From: Siphonodentalium dalli
Lineage: Eukaryota; Mollusca; Scaphopoda; Gadilida; Siphonodentaliidae
Direction: 5' to 3'
Assembly (NCBI GenBank): GCA_032622095.1
Contig: CP136068.1
Span: 131,571,989 to 131,635,988, forward strand
Length of the DNA stretch: 64,000 nucleotides
The translations under genes were made by a program, and so were the position numbers. Each line of letters starts with the position of its first letter. Positions within the stretch are counted from its first letter, which is position 1. The notes below the pieces were generated by a model. It was not told where the DNA came from, ran no database searches, and worked only from the letters and a program-made list of their open reading frames with translations. This document shows, one piece after another, positions 36,901 to 51,900 of the stretch.

Positions 36901-39900
36901 TATTCTGTTGATTTAGTATAAAAGGAGAATGTCCCATAAATGGCCGGATTTAGTGTACATTCCCTCTTTAAGTGACATATATCTGAATTAAAAGTACTTA
37001 CCGTTAATAAATTTATTATTAATATTGAAAACCACTCATTTTATTCTATATTAATCTATAAGTAGTAATATTTGCTTGGTCTTTGTGTATGAAAAACTAT
37101 TGAAAGAACAGTTGATTTCTAAAGACAGTGGCTTTTGTTGACTTCTGTCTTTAACTCAGAATTATTATTTTATAGCCCGGATTCTCCACAAAAAGTGCAG
37201 ACAAAAGAGAGCCATCTTTAAAGATGGTCTATCTCTTCCCTGGGTATAAAATAATAAATATGAATTGAAGGCCCCTGTCTGGAAACGTTTATATCAATTA
37301 ATTGTGAATTTATTTCTGGTATAATATACATACAATCAATTTGGACCATTTTAACTCGTTTGGGACATGATTCTTTTTAGAAAACATTACTCACAGACTA
37401 GATTATTTGCAGAAATGCTTACTTTTATATAATTTTATAGAAATTTGTGCGTTTATTCAATGTTGGGTCAGACTATTTGCTATGGCAGAATTCTCCGCGT
37501 GACAACTCATACTATATGGGTGATTATCCGTAGTCTATAAATCTTCTAGAAATATTGGGTAGATACCTCCAAATTGCGACCGGTTGCCATAGCAACATAT
37601 TTTCGGAAATGTGTGCATTTGGAGGCTGTAATTTTGCTATATGACGATATGTTTGCGACATTTTGAATCAAATATAAATGATTTCCAAAGTTAAATGATC
37701 CAGGAATGTTTAGCCAACATCTGGAACTAGCCTTGCTCGAAAATCACCAATCCCCGACAGACGGCGCCATTCAAAATGGCCGCCAAACCCTGTTTTCTAA
37801 CCTTAAAATGCTTACTTTTGTATCATTTTAATGCAATGTATGTGTTAATTAATACTTGTTCAAACCATTTGTCATGACATAATTCTCCACATGACAACTC
37901 ATAATATATGGGTGACCATCCGTAGTCTATAAATCTTCCAAAAATTTTTAGTAGATACCAACAAATTGCAACCGGTTGACATGGCAACCGATTTTTCGGA
38001 AAATCATGCATTTGGGGCTGTAATTTCGCTATACGAGATGTCTGAACGCGACATTTTGAATCAAAAGTAATTAATTTCCAAAGAAATATGATCCAGGAAT
38101 ATACTTAAATTGCTCTCTCTCTCTTGTTCCTTCCACTGAATGGGTCAACAATATTCACCTGCCATGGTGATTGCCAACCGAAAACGTGTCTACGCGTCTA
38201 CGGCTTAGGCCACATGGCCCTGCCATTTTGAAACAATGACGTCACGAATCACGGCACGTGACCCCCCATGTGACACCAAAAATGGGCTACATCTTCCTGG
38301 ACCCCTCACTGGGTGATTGGCCTATATAATATTGATTACATGTTACTGTGAGCAAAACATTAAATTATAAAAGAATCATTCGCTGATAACAAGTGCATGA
38401 TGTGGGAAACGGATATATCCGTTTCCCGTCCTGTAGGTAATGTTTTGGGAAACGGATATATCCGTTTCCCGTCCTAAACGAGTTAAGGCTGTCTATTATT
38501 CAGACCATAGCATGTGGCATAACATAAAAATCCAAAAAATATTAACAAAAAAATTTCCCACTTGATGTCGGATTATATAAGAAGATATCGATATAAAATC
38601 AAAATTAGTTGATAGAAGCATTACAGGACAGGAGTCTGCGACTAATATTTATTATATATAATATACCCAAAACAATATAAAACATGTTTAGAAAGAGTGG
38701 TGTCCGCAAAAATGAGCAAACAGCAGACATACGAAAAGATAATGCAAGTTTTTGTGGACTAATTACCTGAACATTTCCTCGTCAATGAGACTGAATGAGT
38801 ATTTAGTGAAGAAAGGCTTATATTAACATTCATCATGCAATTATCTAAAAAAATAAGATATTGCTTGTGAAACCAAATTTTTTTTTTAGCCTAATATTTT
38901 CGAATTTTTGATTTTGAAGCAATTGCGGTGGCATCTGGGCCTTACATATATGTCTACAAAAATCTGCGACCATATTTCAAGTTTACGCTGCCCACACTGG
39001 ATATAAGCCCTCTGGAGCAAGATCTATGGAACCAAGCTAAGGAGGTGAGAACCAATTTAATCCCCCACCTAAGCGACATGTCATTCTTCTCCAACACCAC
39101 AGGGAATGGATGATTCCACAGCCAGTCATTGGGGCGGAGCCAAGCCTGAATTTAGTGTGTCTGACATTTGCAGAATGAGGTCCCCAGTCGGTGAATTTAG
39201 TCACGCTATCCCTCACAGTGGGCTAGCATCACCAAATTTACATTCTGGGGATCTCATTCTGCTTAGACCTCATTTTCTGAGAAGTATCTATTGTCTCAAA
39301 TTAACATTGCTTTTAGAAAATTAGGCGAGGATGATCCTCCAGGGAGGTACTCAATAACTTGAATATCCTAAAAATGGTCTAGCGCTTTCGATAACAAGTG
39401 TATCCTCATCAGGACCAGGATTGCGTGGGTAGATGCAGATTTTGCCTGTCCTTTTATACTCTATTAGTAGGTTGGTTGAGCGTGGATTTGATTGGTCAAT
39501 GGGTAGATGTCAGGGGGATATGGACACAGAAAAGGTCTCGGGGGTTGAGTGCGGGTATATTGCGGGTATATTTTCCCTTGATTCCCGTTAGTCTATGCAG
39601 GTATATTATTGCTGCCCAGTCACTGTGGTTCAGTGGATACAGTGCTACTAACAACATTGTGTGTCCATGAGTTAAAGTACAAATGGCACTGGTATATGAT
39701 TTATAAACTTGATTGCCAGATGTGGTGTTGCGGGTATGCTCCGAAGTGGTGCAGGTATGTCTCTTGATTCATCATTATTTGTACCAACTGCGGGTATGTA
39801 TCGTGTAGTACCCGCAGTTATGATACTATATTGGTATGCTGGGTACGTCTTGCATTCCTAGGTGGCATACCAGGGGATTGTTGATTGCGATATGTCTTGT

Positions 39901-42900
39901 GCAGAGTGACCCTTGTGCTAGTCGCCTCCCAAATAACATTGCTTTTAGTTACTTTTTCCCCTTCTGTTGAGTTTTTATATCCCCTAATTTACGGAAGATA
40001 AAATGCATAATCAAGGTGATAATCTGGATAAACATCACCAACTTTAACTGTGGAAATTCAATATTATCATAGGTCTCCCATATAGCAGTTGAGGTCTTCC
40101 GTCTAAGCAGAATGAGGTTCCCAGATGGTGATTTTGATGATGCTAGCCCGCTAGGCAGGATATCATAACTAAATTCACCCTCTGGGGACCTCATTCTGCA
40201 AATGACAGACACACTAAATTAAGACTTGGTCGGAACATAACTGTAGCTAGCAGATAGTCATCTGCTTAACCCTTTACCCAACAGAACGGCCCTGTGCCAA
40301 TGCATTCTCTTATATATGCGAGTCGACCATAGGTCGCCTCGCATATATAAGAGAATGCATTGGCTTAACACATTAAAAATTATAAAATTGTTAAAGAATG
40401 TAAGGCCAATGCATTCTCTTATATATGCGAGGCGACCTATGGTCGACTCGCATATATACGAGAATGCGTTGGCACAGGGCATAACTGTAACCATCACAAT
40501 GTGGTAAATGAACCGGTTCCAATGATATCCATATTTGTATGGTTTTATTGAGACAGACCCAAGATAATTTAGGCTGTTGCAGCTTTATTTGGCCGTTTTT
40601 AGCCGGTTTGTTGGGTAAAGGGTTAAATACATTAATTGGTTTTGCGATCTGTCTTCATGCTGGTTTACACTTTCAAAAACACTCGTCTTTAAATGTTTAC
40701 AAAATACAAATATCCCCCAAAACGAAAGATACTGTTATGGTCATGGATAAATTCCCGACATTAGCACACACATCGCAAGTTCAGTGCATTATGATTTGAC
40801 AGCAAACAGTTACTTGAAAATAGCCGATTTAACACTGAAAGGTAAACAAAGACATCATAATTGAAATACAGCAAACAACCACCTCAGTCGCTGATTTGTA
40901 GGATATATCTGGTAATAATTATTGATTGACAGCTATGGAAAACTCCATTAGCTTCATCAACCGAGCCACAAAAATATGGTGCTGGAAATTTGCAGAATGA
41001 GGTTCCCAGAGGGTGAATTTAAGGACATTAACCCACACAGCAGCCTAGCATCACAAAATTCATCCTCCGGAGACCACATTCTGCATGGCCACATTTGCTA
41101 TGGGAGACCTAGACACAGATTTAAGTTTCCAGATGGTGAAGATGGTGATGTCCACCCATTGGGCACCTCGATTATATATTGTGTCATCTGCCAATTGGGG
41201 ATATAGAAAAATTAATCTAAATAAACTTTCTAAAGAAGTTTCTCAAGAAACTTAAAAACTTGTTAATTTGATAATAAAGATACTTTCCAGAGTAGATGAG
41301 TTCTAAGCAGAATGAGGTCCCAGAGGGTGAATTTAGTGACACTAGTCCATTAATTGGAGGGAAAATTTGTTTGTTAAAGGTACTAAATCCGATTAAACAC
41401 CCCTAAACTACTATTTCTTTGGCTTCGGTGGTAAAAAATATTTGATTCGAGTCGAGGAACCTACCCATCAAAGCTCAGAGTGATCAGATATCGATCTTTG
41501 AGGTTTGTTATTTCAATTGTTTGTGGCCCAGAAACACATCGTCAAAAGGATGGACTCTGTCAAAATTGCGGATGAAAATGGATAACTCTGACAGCAAGTG
41601 GTAATATTGCCAAATTTTGTGAATACTCAAGTGATAAAACAGCCATATTTCGTTGAACAAAATGTTGATAAATAACACGTAATGGGAAATTTTATACCAT
41701 AGTTGACAGTGGTTAACATTATTTTGTTGCAATTAATTGATTCTGATAACTAAAGTGTATTTTGAAGAAATGTTGTTGTTGTTGTATCTTGATGATATGG
41801 GGACCCTCTATTCGGATTGAGTACCTTTAAACTTATCATCTGAACATTTGCTAAGGGAAGTACTCATCATTGAGTATTTAGTATAGAAAGGGTTAAAGTC
41901 CTTACAGACAAGAATCTACGAATATCTACAAAATTTGAAATTTCTAACATTTCATGTGTCTTTATTATTATCTATATACATGTACATTGTATGTAAAAGG
42001 GTAGAATCTGTCTATCTGTCTGTCTGTCTGTTCATGATTTTTCTCCCAGACAACTGGACCGATTTAATCCAAATTTGGTGCAGTGACAAGGGGTATCCCG
42101 ACGGATGTTATAACGCCGTTAGTTTTTCAAAATTTTGATTTAAAAAAATAATTGGCCTCTTGAGATAAACAGCACCTACATGTACATGTATTGCATGGTA
42201 CTCTTCGGTATGTTACCCCTATCTTTTAAGCTGATAATAAATATTCTTTATTGCCAACTATTAGTGCCTGTTTAAGCCATCTGATATTATTACCTAATTT
42301 AATTAATTAAATTTTTAAATTGAGCAAGGAGTTCAATCTAAACAAAATTATTTAAAATTAAACTAAAAAAATATTTAATAATTTTTTTTTTAAATCAAAA
42401 TGTTTGAACAATCAAAATGTTTCAAGGCTGTTTCAGCTAGTTTGATATAAAATTAGACTTTTGAGCATTTCAGCAGTTTAACAAGAAATATTTAAATTTT
42501 CTTTGATTAGTTTTATTATATTCTCTCTATAAGTGAAACTTGCTTGCTGAACTCAATGTTGTCTTTAATTTCAGGACAGAATTAATGTGTTTGTGCTGCG
42601 TGAGATGTTAGACGGATTGAGGTAAATATAATATTTAGGAGATAAACTGGATATTCGGGCATTCAAACATGAAAAGCAATCAGAATGCATGTTTTAGCGA
42701 CAAATATTCATTTTTTGTCTAAATCTAAATGATCGAAAAATAAAAAATAAATGGGTAGAAAATTCTATAACAAGATTGTCTCTTTAAAATGAAAATTCTT
42801 GGCTTGAAATGTTATTTATCACATAACTAGCCCCTAAACCCGGCCTCATATTTTATAGTAAGACAAACATGTAATATCGGCAAGCACAGTGACATGTTTA

Positions 42901-45900
42901 TGTCAATGCCGGAACTTTATTATTATGTTAATTAGAATATAATTAACTCCAGCCGTTTTCGAGATAATTTTTCCTTGCTAAAATGTGACTATGTGATAAA
43001 AAGGATGTCAAATTCGTCGCAATTCTATACAAAATTTACTCACATTGAATCAAATTTAGTGCACTTGGTTAATAAATTTTATATAGAATTGCGACTCATT
43101 AGAGATCCTCTATTTATTACACCAGAATTTCAAGGCCATATCAAATCTCCATACACTCGCTACTTCACCATGAAATATTTATTATAACATTGTCTGACAT
43201 TGCAGGGACATACTGAGGACTATTTATGTGCCAAGGATGTCCGTAAATATATTATGGGTGATTTAAATATTCTTAATACCTCATAAATGTGGTTCGTACT
43301 AGTCTCCAAATGCACCCTACATGTAGGTGTATGAATTCGCCATGAATATTGATCAACAATCAATTACATTAAGGAATTCATAGTTTCAGTTTTTAACCAT
43401 TTCTATACTAAATGGATTCTCCCAATCTTCTATAAAAATACACATTAGAATGGTCTATTATTTATCCAAAAAAACAAGCAGATAGCAGATAATACTAGTT
43501 CAGCAGGAGTCTTATTTATTGGAGGGAAATGTTCAGATAATAAACTTCAACAAAGAACCTATTGTCGTTTGTTAAACTTATTAGCTGAGCATTTCCTAAT
43601 GGAACTACTCGTCAATGAGTATTTAGTATAGAAAGGGTTAACGCAGAGTTAATTTGGGCTCCATAATTTGAGCACCCATATGTTATAGGTATGAAAAAAG
43701 TCCGGACAGTCTCTGCATCCTTTTGTAGGGTGAAGGAGAAGATCTCTCGATCTTTTCGACCATCCTGGGGGATTCGCGCCCTACTACAATTTGTAGTGCA
43801 TCCCTTTAGATTGGTAGAAATATGGGCACATCAGGATTTGGGACAGACCACAGACCAGACCTATGATCAGGCTGACCATGGTTTGGCCTGGTGGGAGAAA
43901 ATATTGAAATTAAAAAAAGCTGCCAGTCAATTAAAGCCACCTTGTTCGGGTCTAGTGGCCTTCATTTTTTTTTTGCAAACAAGGCTTAGGTGACACTGTG
44001 TATCTCCAAGAAGATTTTGGTATATTATGGCCTACATCGTGCAGTGATGCCCTAAATAATCGACTCCTTAACCACAGCAGAATTATGGGTAAATTTTCAG
44101 GATTTAGTCGGAAATATGGCTTGTTGCCATTCATCGGAAAGCCCTCAGTGAGAGCTTTCCGATGAATGGCAACAAGCCATATTTCCAACTAAATCCGGAA
44201 AAATTACCCATAATACTGCTGTGGTTAAGGAGTCGATTATTTAGGGCATTACTGTAGCTTGTTTGTTAAATATAAGTATCAATCGCCACAAAGTAGGGAA
44301 TCCATTGCACTTGCATGAGTGTCAACTGTCAAGCCTTGAAATATGGTGTCTGTCATTCGCAGAATGAGGTCCCCAGAGGGTGAATTTAGAGATGCTACCC
44401 CGCATAGCAGGCTATCATCACCAAATTCACCCTCTGGGAACCTCATTCTGCTGAGGTGTAAGCAGAATGAGGTCCCCAGAGGGTGAATTTGGTGATGCTA
44501 GCCCGCTATGCGGGGTAGCATCACTAAATTCACCCTCTGTGGACCTCATTCTGCAAATGACAGACACCCTATATCAAGGCTTGTCAACTGTCACTGGGAT
44601 TATCATCCTTTCTGATAATGTTTTGCTCTTCACTAACACTGGTCTCAGTACTGAATTCCATTTCTATTATTATACCCACTGTTTAAAAAAAAGGGGAGTA
44701 TACTGTTTTGCACCCGTCCGTGCGTCCGTCCGTGGTTCCGTGCGTGGGGCTGTGTGTCCGTCCGTGTGTCCGATGTCTGTTCATATCATAACTTGAACAG
44801 TAGTGCTCGGATCTCAATGAAATTTGGTATGGATGTTAACTACTATGAGGACATTAAATAGAGGGTTCCATCGTTTTGTTCGGATTTTCCATTCTAGAGT
44901 TATTCATCTTTGTTTATCTGGAAATGTTGGATTTTTGGTCCATCTGGTGTCTGTTCATGTCGTAACTTCAACAGTTGTGCTGGGATCTCAATGAAACTCG
45001 GTATGGATGTTCACTACTATGAGGACATTAAAAAGAGGGTTCCATCGTTTTGTTCGGATTTTCCATTCTAGAGTTATACATCTTTGATTATCTGGAAATG
45101 TTGGCTTTTTGGTCTGTCTGGTGTCTGTTCATGTCGTAACTTCAACAGTTGTGCTGGGATCTTAATGAAATTTTGTGTGGAATTCACCACTATGAGGACA
45201 TTTAATGACACATTCAACTGTTTTGTTTTGGTTTTTTGTTCTATAGTTATTCATCTTTGTTTATATGAAAATGCTGATTTTTTGGTCCATCTGTCTGAGT
45301 ATAGCAGTCATAAGTTTTAGATATGCCCACACTAGGCAGTATGCCACAAGGGGGTATGCACCAGACAACAGTCCATCTCTTGTTATGTCAGTGAGGCTTT
45401 ATTATGTGCTTTACCCAATGTTCTAGGGTGGCCATGAACAATGTCTGAATATACATGTAGTTTGTATGACGTTAGCAGAATTAGGTTCCCAAAGGGTGAA
45501 TTTTGTGATGCTATCCCACACAGTCGGCTAGCATTACCAAATTCACCCTCTGATAACCTCATTCTGCTTAGGCCTCAACTGCTGTATGGGAGACCTAGGA
45601 TCAGATTCAAGTTCCAATGTTGAAGTGATTTTCGTCCATTAGTCACCTCAAATTATGTAATTTAACTTCGAAAAATTAGGGGAAATAGAAACCAAACAGA
45701 AGAGAAAAATTAACTAAAAACAATGTTAATTTGAGACTATAGATACTTCCCAGAAGATGAGGCCTAAGCAGAATGAGGTCCCCAGAGGGTGAATTTGGTG
45801 ACGCTGTTTGGTATAGCATTCACCTTCTGGAAACCTCATTCTGCAAATGTCCCTCACACTATATCCAGACTTGACCACAAAGTTTAAATGTATTCTTTTC

Positions 45901-48900
45901 AGGTCTGATGGTACAGTTTTATCTGTCAGGTCACTGAAGTTCCTACAGTTAGAACCGCAAGACCTGGAAGCCTTCGTAAATGTCCATAAAAACGCACCGC
46001 TCAAAAGACAGGTATGTGTTTTTATAATTAAATAATGCTGCTCATTCTTGGTAGTTCATACTTATTCTATACATTTTATCCATTGTTAATGTAAAACTTC
46101 AGGGTAATTTAACAATAAGTACTAGTTTATCTTTAATATGAAGAATAATTCAAAAGACATAAGGTATTGTGTTCTGATAAACTGACAAGCGGGTTCCCAG
46201 ATATTTTGAATATTGAGAGAATGTAGCATTCAACTAATATTGCTGAAAATTCCATTCACACTGTCGATTTGGCATTTCAGAAAACATAACATCTGAACTA
46301 TGCGTGATTGTAAATAATTACTCCTCAATTTGGGACGCATTTAGTGCTGACAACTAAATGCTCACAACAAAACCACACTGTCAGTAAAATGATTAAGTAT
46401 AATTATTTCTTTAATTTGATAATAAAAACCATGATTATATCTCATGGAAAATATGAATATATTGCCACCTGCTAAAGATGATATTATGCTGTCGTTTGTT
46501 TGTTATGAATGCAATCGCCATTTTAAAATATATATGTTTGTTACATCTACTGTTACCTCTGCTAAACTTAACCCTTCCATGATTGGAGCTTCCTGAAATT
46601 TGGCGAAAACCCTGTGCCAAAGCATTCTCTTATATATGCGAGTCTCCCGCATATATAAAAGAATGCATTGGCCTAAAAATATTTATCTTAACCTTTTAAG
46701 CCAGTATATTCTCTTATATATGAGAGACTTGCATATATAAGAGAATGCACTGGCACAGGATCTTTAATGCTGCAGCGCAGCTCCCATCATGAAAGGGTTA
46801 AATTGTCACACATATAAAAAATTCTCTACAGTTTTAATTTTATAAATAAATAAATGTTTGCAGACTGTGATAACCTGTTTAGCGACGTTAAAGAAATCGC
46901 ACGCTGATGAAGACTCTATTAGCTGCTTGATTCTCGGGACGGAAAATAACGCTGTGTATGTCTTGGATCCAGAAGCTTTCACAGTTCTTGCGACGGTAAC
47001 TCCTTTTTAGAGTATGCTTCTACCTGATATAATGGATTATTATCTACTGACAATCACTCTTGCATGGTTCATGTTCAGACCTCTAAACATGGTGCCATGC
47101 ATTTGCCATATATTTATGTCTGTCTGTCTGTCATCTGCTTATATCTCGTGATCATTCCTCCAAATGAATAATAGACCATTCCAATGTATCTTTTATAACA
47201 AGAAGGGAGAATCAGTAAAGAAAGGGTTAAAATTGATGTCTCATATTTACCGACTTTCAAAAATTTTGATAGACTTCTCCCTTCCCATGACAAGTTTTCG
47301 TATAAGCCTGAATTTTGACACACTAAATTCTAGACACACTAAATTCAGGCTTGTTTTCATCTATTTGATCCAGACTGTATACTTCTTTTTAGATGGATTT
47401 ACCGAGTGTACCAGTTTTCCTGAGTGTGAGTGGACTTTATGATGTCGAGTATCGCATTGTTGTTGCCTGCAGGAATGGATGTATTTATACTTTGAAAAGG
47501 TAAATGTTTTGTTTTAAGAAGTCGATAATATTCATCAAATTAATGTTGTTTTAAAACAATTTTAATCTGAAGGAAAAGACAAAATGGGGGAAAAATAAGA
47601 AAACAAAATTAAAACTGGAGTTTTTATATTAAAAATTAGAATGAAAGAAGTCAAGACAGAAAAGTAGAAAAAATGAAGAAAACACTGCAGAAATTCGAAA
47701 AAAAAAGACACCTAATATATTCAATGGTAACTATGAAACAAATAAATTAATTTGAGTTGAGGATGTATGCTAAATGGACACACATATACATTATACCCAA
47801 ATTGGTATTTTCCTGATCTTTTTCCTCACATTTACTAGATAACGTTATCTGAGAAGTTTCTGTATTTGCAACGTAACCACAATTAATTAACGATGTTAAT
47901 TGGGTTACATTTAGCACACATCATGTAAAAACTATGTCCAGAACGGGCATGAACTCAAGACACCTAATAAATTTCTTGGACAAGTTTGCATATAATGTAC
48001 CATTATGTTGATACATTTGCCTGAAAATTGTATGAGAATATCACAACGACGAGGGTTCTATTCATAGCTAGTGATGAGCCGATAATCGGGAACGACAATC
48101 GGAATCGGCCGATTGTGGCCCATCGGATGACAATCGGTACTCGGGTTTCAACATCGGCATTTCCGATTGTCTAAATAAAAATCAGGTGCTTGTTTTTCTT
48201 CAATAAACTGTTTTAAATATGACGATGTTTTGTTGAATAATTGACCAGTAAACATGGGGAAAGTGATTTACCAAACACAAACTTGATATACAGGCATGTC
48301 CTCTTCAATACCCTGGCCGTACCTGGGTCTATGTTTGAACAATATATTACAGTGGGGATCGCCGGGAAGCATGTGACACTTTGGGTTAGAGCCAGGCTGC
48401 GATGATGACGCCGTGATTGCGCATAATAATAAATTATATGATGATGTACATGTACACAAATTACATCTCATGGGACTCATGTACGCCGATACTTAATTTA
48501 TTGTTCGTCAACATGTAGACATTTTGATTTATGTATGTCAGACTATCAAAAATCAAAATGTATGCATACGCAGCACAACAAATCTATCTATATAGTACAC
48601 ACAGTGTAAAACAGGTATAAACTGTAGAAACCGAAAGTGCATGTCATGTGATATTTAATTGCGCAGCTGACTTCACTGTTTGTTCAATTAAATTGAGCAT
48701 GTTATAACATGTGTATCAGTTGTCAGGACGGAAGAATAAAAACTGTACAAGCATTAATAGTCAGATATTAAAAAGAATTAAAGAAATTTATTTATTTATT
48801 TTACTATCTGTAATTAATCTTTTCAAAGTCTTTCACCCAACACAACTTTCCATTAATGATTAACTTTAAATAGTCGAAGACATTGTCATTCCATCCGGTC

Positions 48901-51900
48901 AGCCTCGTGTGACGTCACATATAGGTCACCACCAATGATTATTTTGATGACCATGCCGAAATCGACAATCAAATCGTGTCTGCGAAATTGACATGAACAT
49001 GGTGTAACTTGCAACTAGTTCAGTCGGCTCATTTCCTTTGATGTGATGTCTTTGAATTGGGTTCAAAGAAAAATGCCGTTTGATGACTTGGGGTCAAAAA
49101 CGGACCGTGGATATGTTGTCATGCACTTGGCTACATCAAACTTTCAAACAATTTGTTGTGGAATAGCCTAGAATACATGGGTAAGTTAATGCATTGCATC
49201 GTCGATTCGTCGATACAATACATTACAATAAATACACCGAGGCCCCGTACCACAGCCTCTGCAGGAAATGTGCCTGTATTCGATCACAAGTCCGCCCATA
49301 TCTACCTATATACTTAACCAAACATATACTTATGTATACTGTGTACTGGCATATTACTACGGTTGTTGCTTGCTTCTATTTCTAAGTATTATATAACACA
49401 TATAACATATTCTGGTATAATTATTACAATAATCGGAATCGTTCACTTGAATCGGCCGATTGTGATCTCAAATAATCGGCAATTGGCGCAAGGCTCTATT
49501 TGACAATCGGCTCATCACCATTCATAGCATTCCGGTTTGGCTGCTCCTTAAATTTTTAGTCGAGTTTTTTTTTCCGGACGGGCGGGCGGGCGACGTGTTT
49601 TGCTTATAACTCAACCGTTTATTGATGGATTTTTTTTGGTGTGTGAGTACATATCCATGCACGTAAGCTGCAGACAAAAAATCGGGTTCGTCCGCTCATT
49701 TATTACAGAGTTATGGCCCTTTGCCATTTTTCACTGATTTTAGGCTCGTTAGCGCAACAACTTCAACAAACGTTATCTGATTCGATTGAAATTTGGTATA
49801 TAGGTGTCTCCCAAGAATATCTCGGACGAGTTCGAAAACCGGCCTGGTCCGATAAAATTTGATAGAGTTATGGCCCTTAATTAGTCATTTTTCACGAATT
49901 TTCAGCTCGTTAGCGCGATAACTTCAACACACGTTATCCGATTTGATTGAAATTTGGTATATAGGTGTCTCCCAAGAATATCTCGAATGAGTTCGAAAAC
50001 CGGCCTGGTCCGATAAAATTTGATAGTTATGGCCCTTAATTAGTCATTTTTCACGAATTTTCAGCTCGTTAGGGCGATAACTTCAACAAACGTTATCTGA
50101 TTTGATTGAAATTTGGTATATAGGTGTCTCCCAAGAATATCTCGGATAAGTTCGAAAACCGGCCTGGTCCGATAAAATTTGATAGAGTTATGGCCCTTAA
50201 TTAGTCATTTTTCACGAATTTTCAGCTCGTTAGCGCGATAACTTCAACAAACGTTATCCGATTTGATTGAAATTTGGTATATAGGTGTCTCCCAAGAATA
50301 TCTCGGATGATTTCGAAAACCGGCCTGGTCCGATAAAATTTGATAGAGTTATGGCCCTTAATTAGTCATTTTTCACGAATTTTCAGCTCGTCAGCACGAT
50401 AACTTCAACAAACGTTATCCGATTTGATTGAAATTTGGTATATAGGTGTCTCCCAAGAATATCTCGGATGAGTTCGAAAACCGGCCTGGTCCGATAAAAT
50501 TTGATAGAGTTATGGCCCTTAATTAGTCATTTTTCACAAATTTTCAGCTCGTTAGCGCGATAACTTCAATAAACTTTATCCGATTAGATTGAAATTTGGT
50601 ATATAGGTGTCTCCCAAGAATAACTCGGTCGAGTTCGAAAACCGGCCAGGTCCGATAAAATTTGATAGAGTTATGGCCCTTAATTAGTCATTTTTTTTCA
50701 CGAATTTTCAGCTCGTTAGCACGATAACTTCAACAAACGTTATCCAATTTGATTGAAATTTGGTATATAGGTGTCTCCCAAGAATATCTCGGACGAGTTC
50801 GAAAACCGGCCTGGTCCGATAAAATTTGATAGAGTTATGGCCCTTAATTAGTCATTTTTCATGAATTTTCAGCTCGTTAGCGCGATAACTTCAACAAACG
50901 TTATCCGATTTGATTGAAATTTGGTATATAGGTGTCTCCCAAGAATATCTCGGTCGAGTTCGAAAACCGGCCAGGTCCGATAAAATTTGATAGAGTTATG
51001 GCCCTTAATTAGTCATTTTTTCACAAATTTTCAGCTCGTTAGCGCGATAATTTAACAAACATCATCCTATTTGATTGAAATTTTGATATATAGGTGGCTC
51101 CCAAGAATACCTCGGACGAGTTAGAAAACCGGCCCGGTCCGATAAAATTTGATAGAGTTATGGTCCTTAAGTAGTCATTTTGTACGAATTTTGAGCTCGT
51201 TAGCGCGATAACTTCAACAAACGTCATCCGATTCAACTAAAATTTGGTATATAAGTGTCTTCCAATAATATCCTGGACGAGTTCGAAAACCAGCCTGGCC
51301 CAATAAAATTTGATAGAGTTATGGCCCTTAATTAGTCATTTTTCGTGAATTTTTAGCTCGTTAGCGCGATAACTTCAACAAACGTCCTCCGATTTGTTTA
51401 AAATTTGGAATAGACATACTTGCCAAGGATATTTCGGATGAGTTCGAAAACCAGCCTGGCCCGATAAAATTTGATGGAGTTATGGCCCTTAATTAGTCAT
51501 TTTTCGAATTTACCTATTAATTAGTCTACCGATACTGATGCACACCAATTGGCGGTAGCCACCGGCGGTAAGCCACCGAAAACGAGACACAGGATCTCTG
51601 ATGCCACCTCTTGTTTTTATTCCCGTCAGTTCATACTCAGATAGTGAAAGTTAGCAGACTTTGGTTGACTAACATGTTTTATTCCAGAGGAATGTCCATT
51701 TCCATTGGTACTCACACTTGCGGCGTATTGGTAAAATTCTTGTTGTTACTTCAGGCAAAACAAATCACTCAAATAATGAAAATTTGAGTATTGTCCCCCT
51801 TCGACGAATAATAAGCGAGGCTGGTTTGGTCGGATTATTCGTTTAGAACTGTTTGGGAACATCCATTAGGAGCGAATTTGTTAATTATCATTCTTGATGG

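Noticed and set aside
38889-38919. Alternative acceptor TTTTTTTTAG at 38881-38889 for BBS1 exon 4
   Set aside because: Using it puts a stop codon directly after the junction; the weaker AAG site at 38919 keeps the conserved frame.
43015-43097. Hairpin in intron 5 (TCGCAATTCTATACAAAATT against its mirror)
   Set aside because: The arms are imperfect and AT-rich and no target duplication was found, so it was not listed as an element.
43691-43993. 100-codon plus-strand frame in BBS1 intron 5
   Set aside because: No homology is recognised, BBS1 has no exon expected here, and the phase does not fit the flanking exons.
49560-51530. CRISPR-like regularly spaced repeats
   Set aside because: The entire 160 bp unit is repeated without unique spacers, in the intron of an animal gene.
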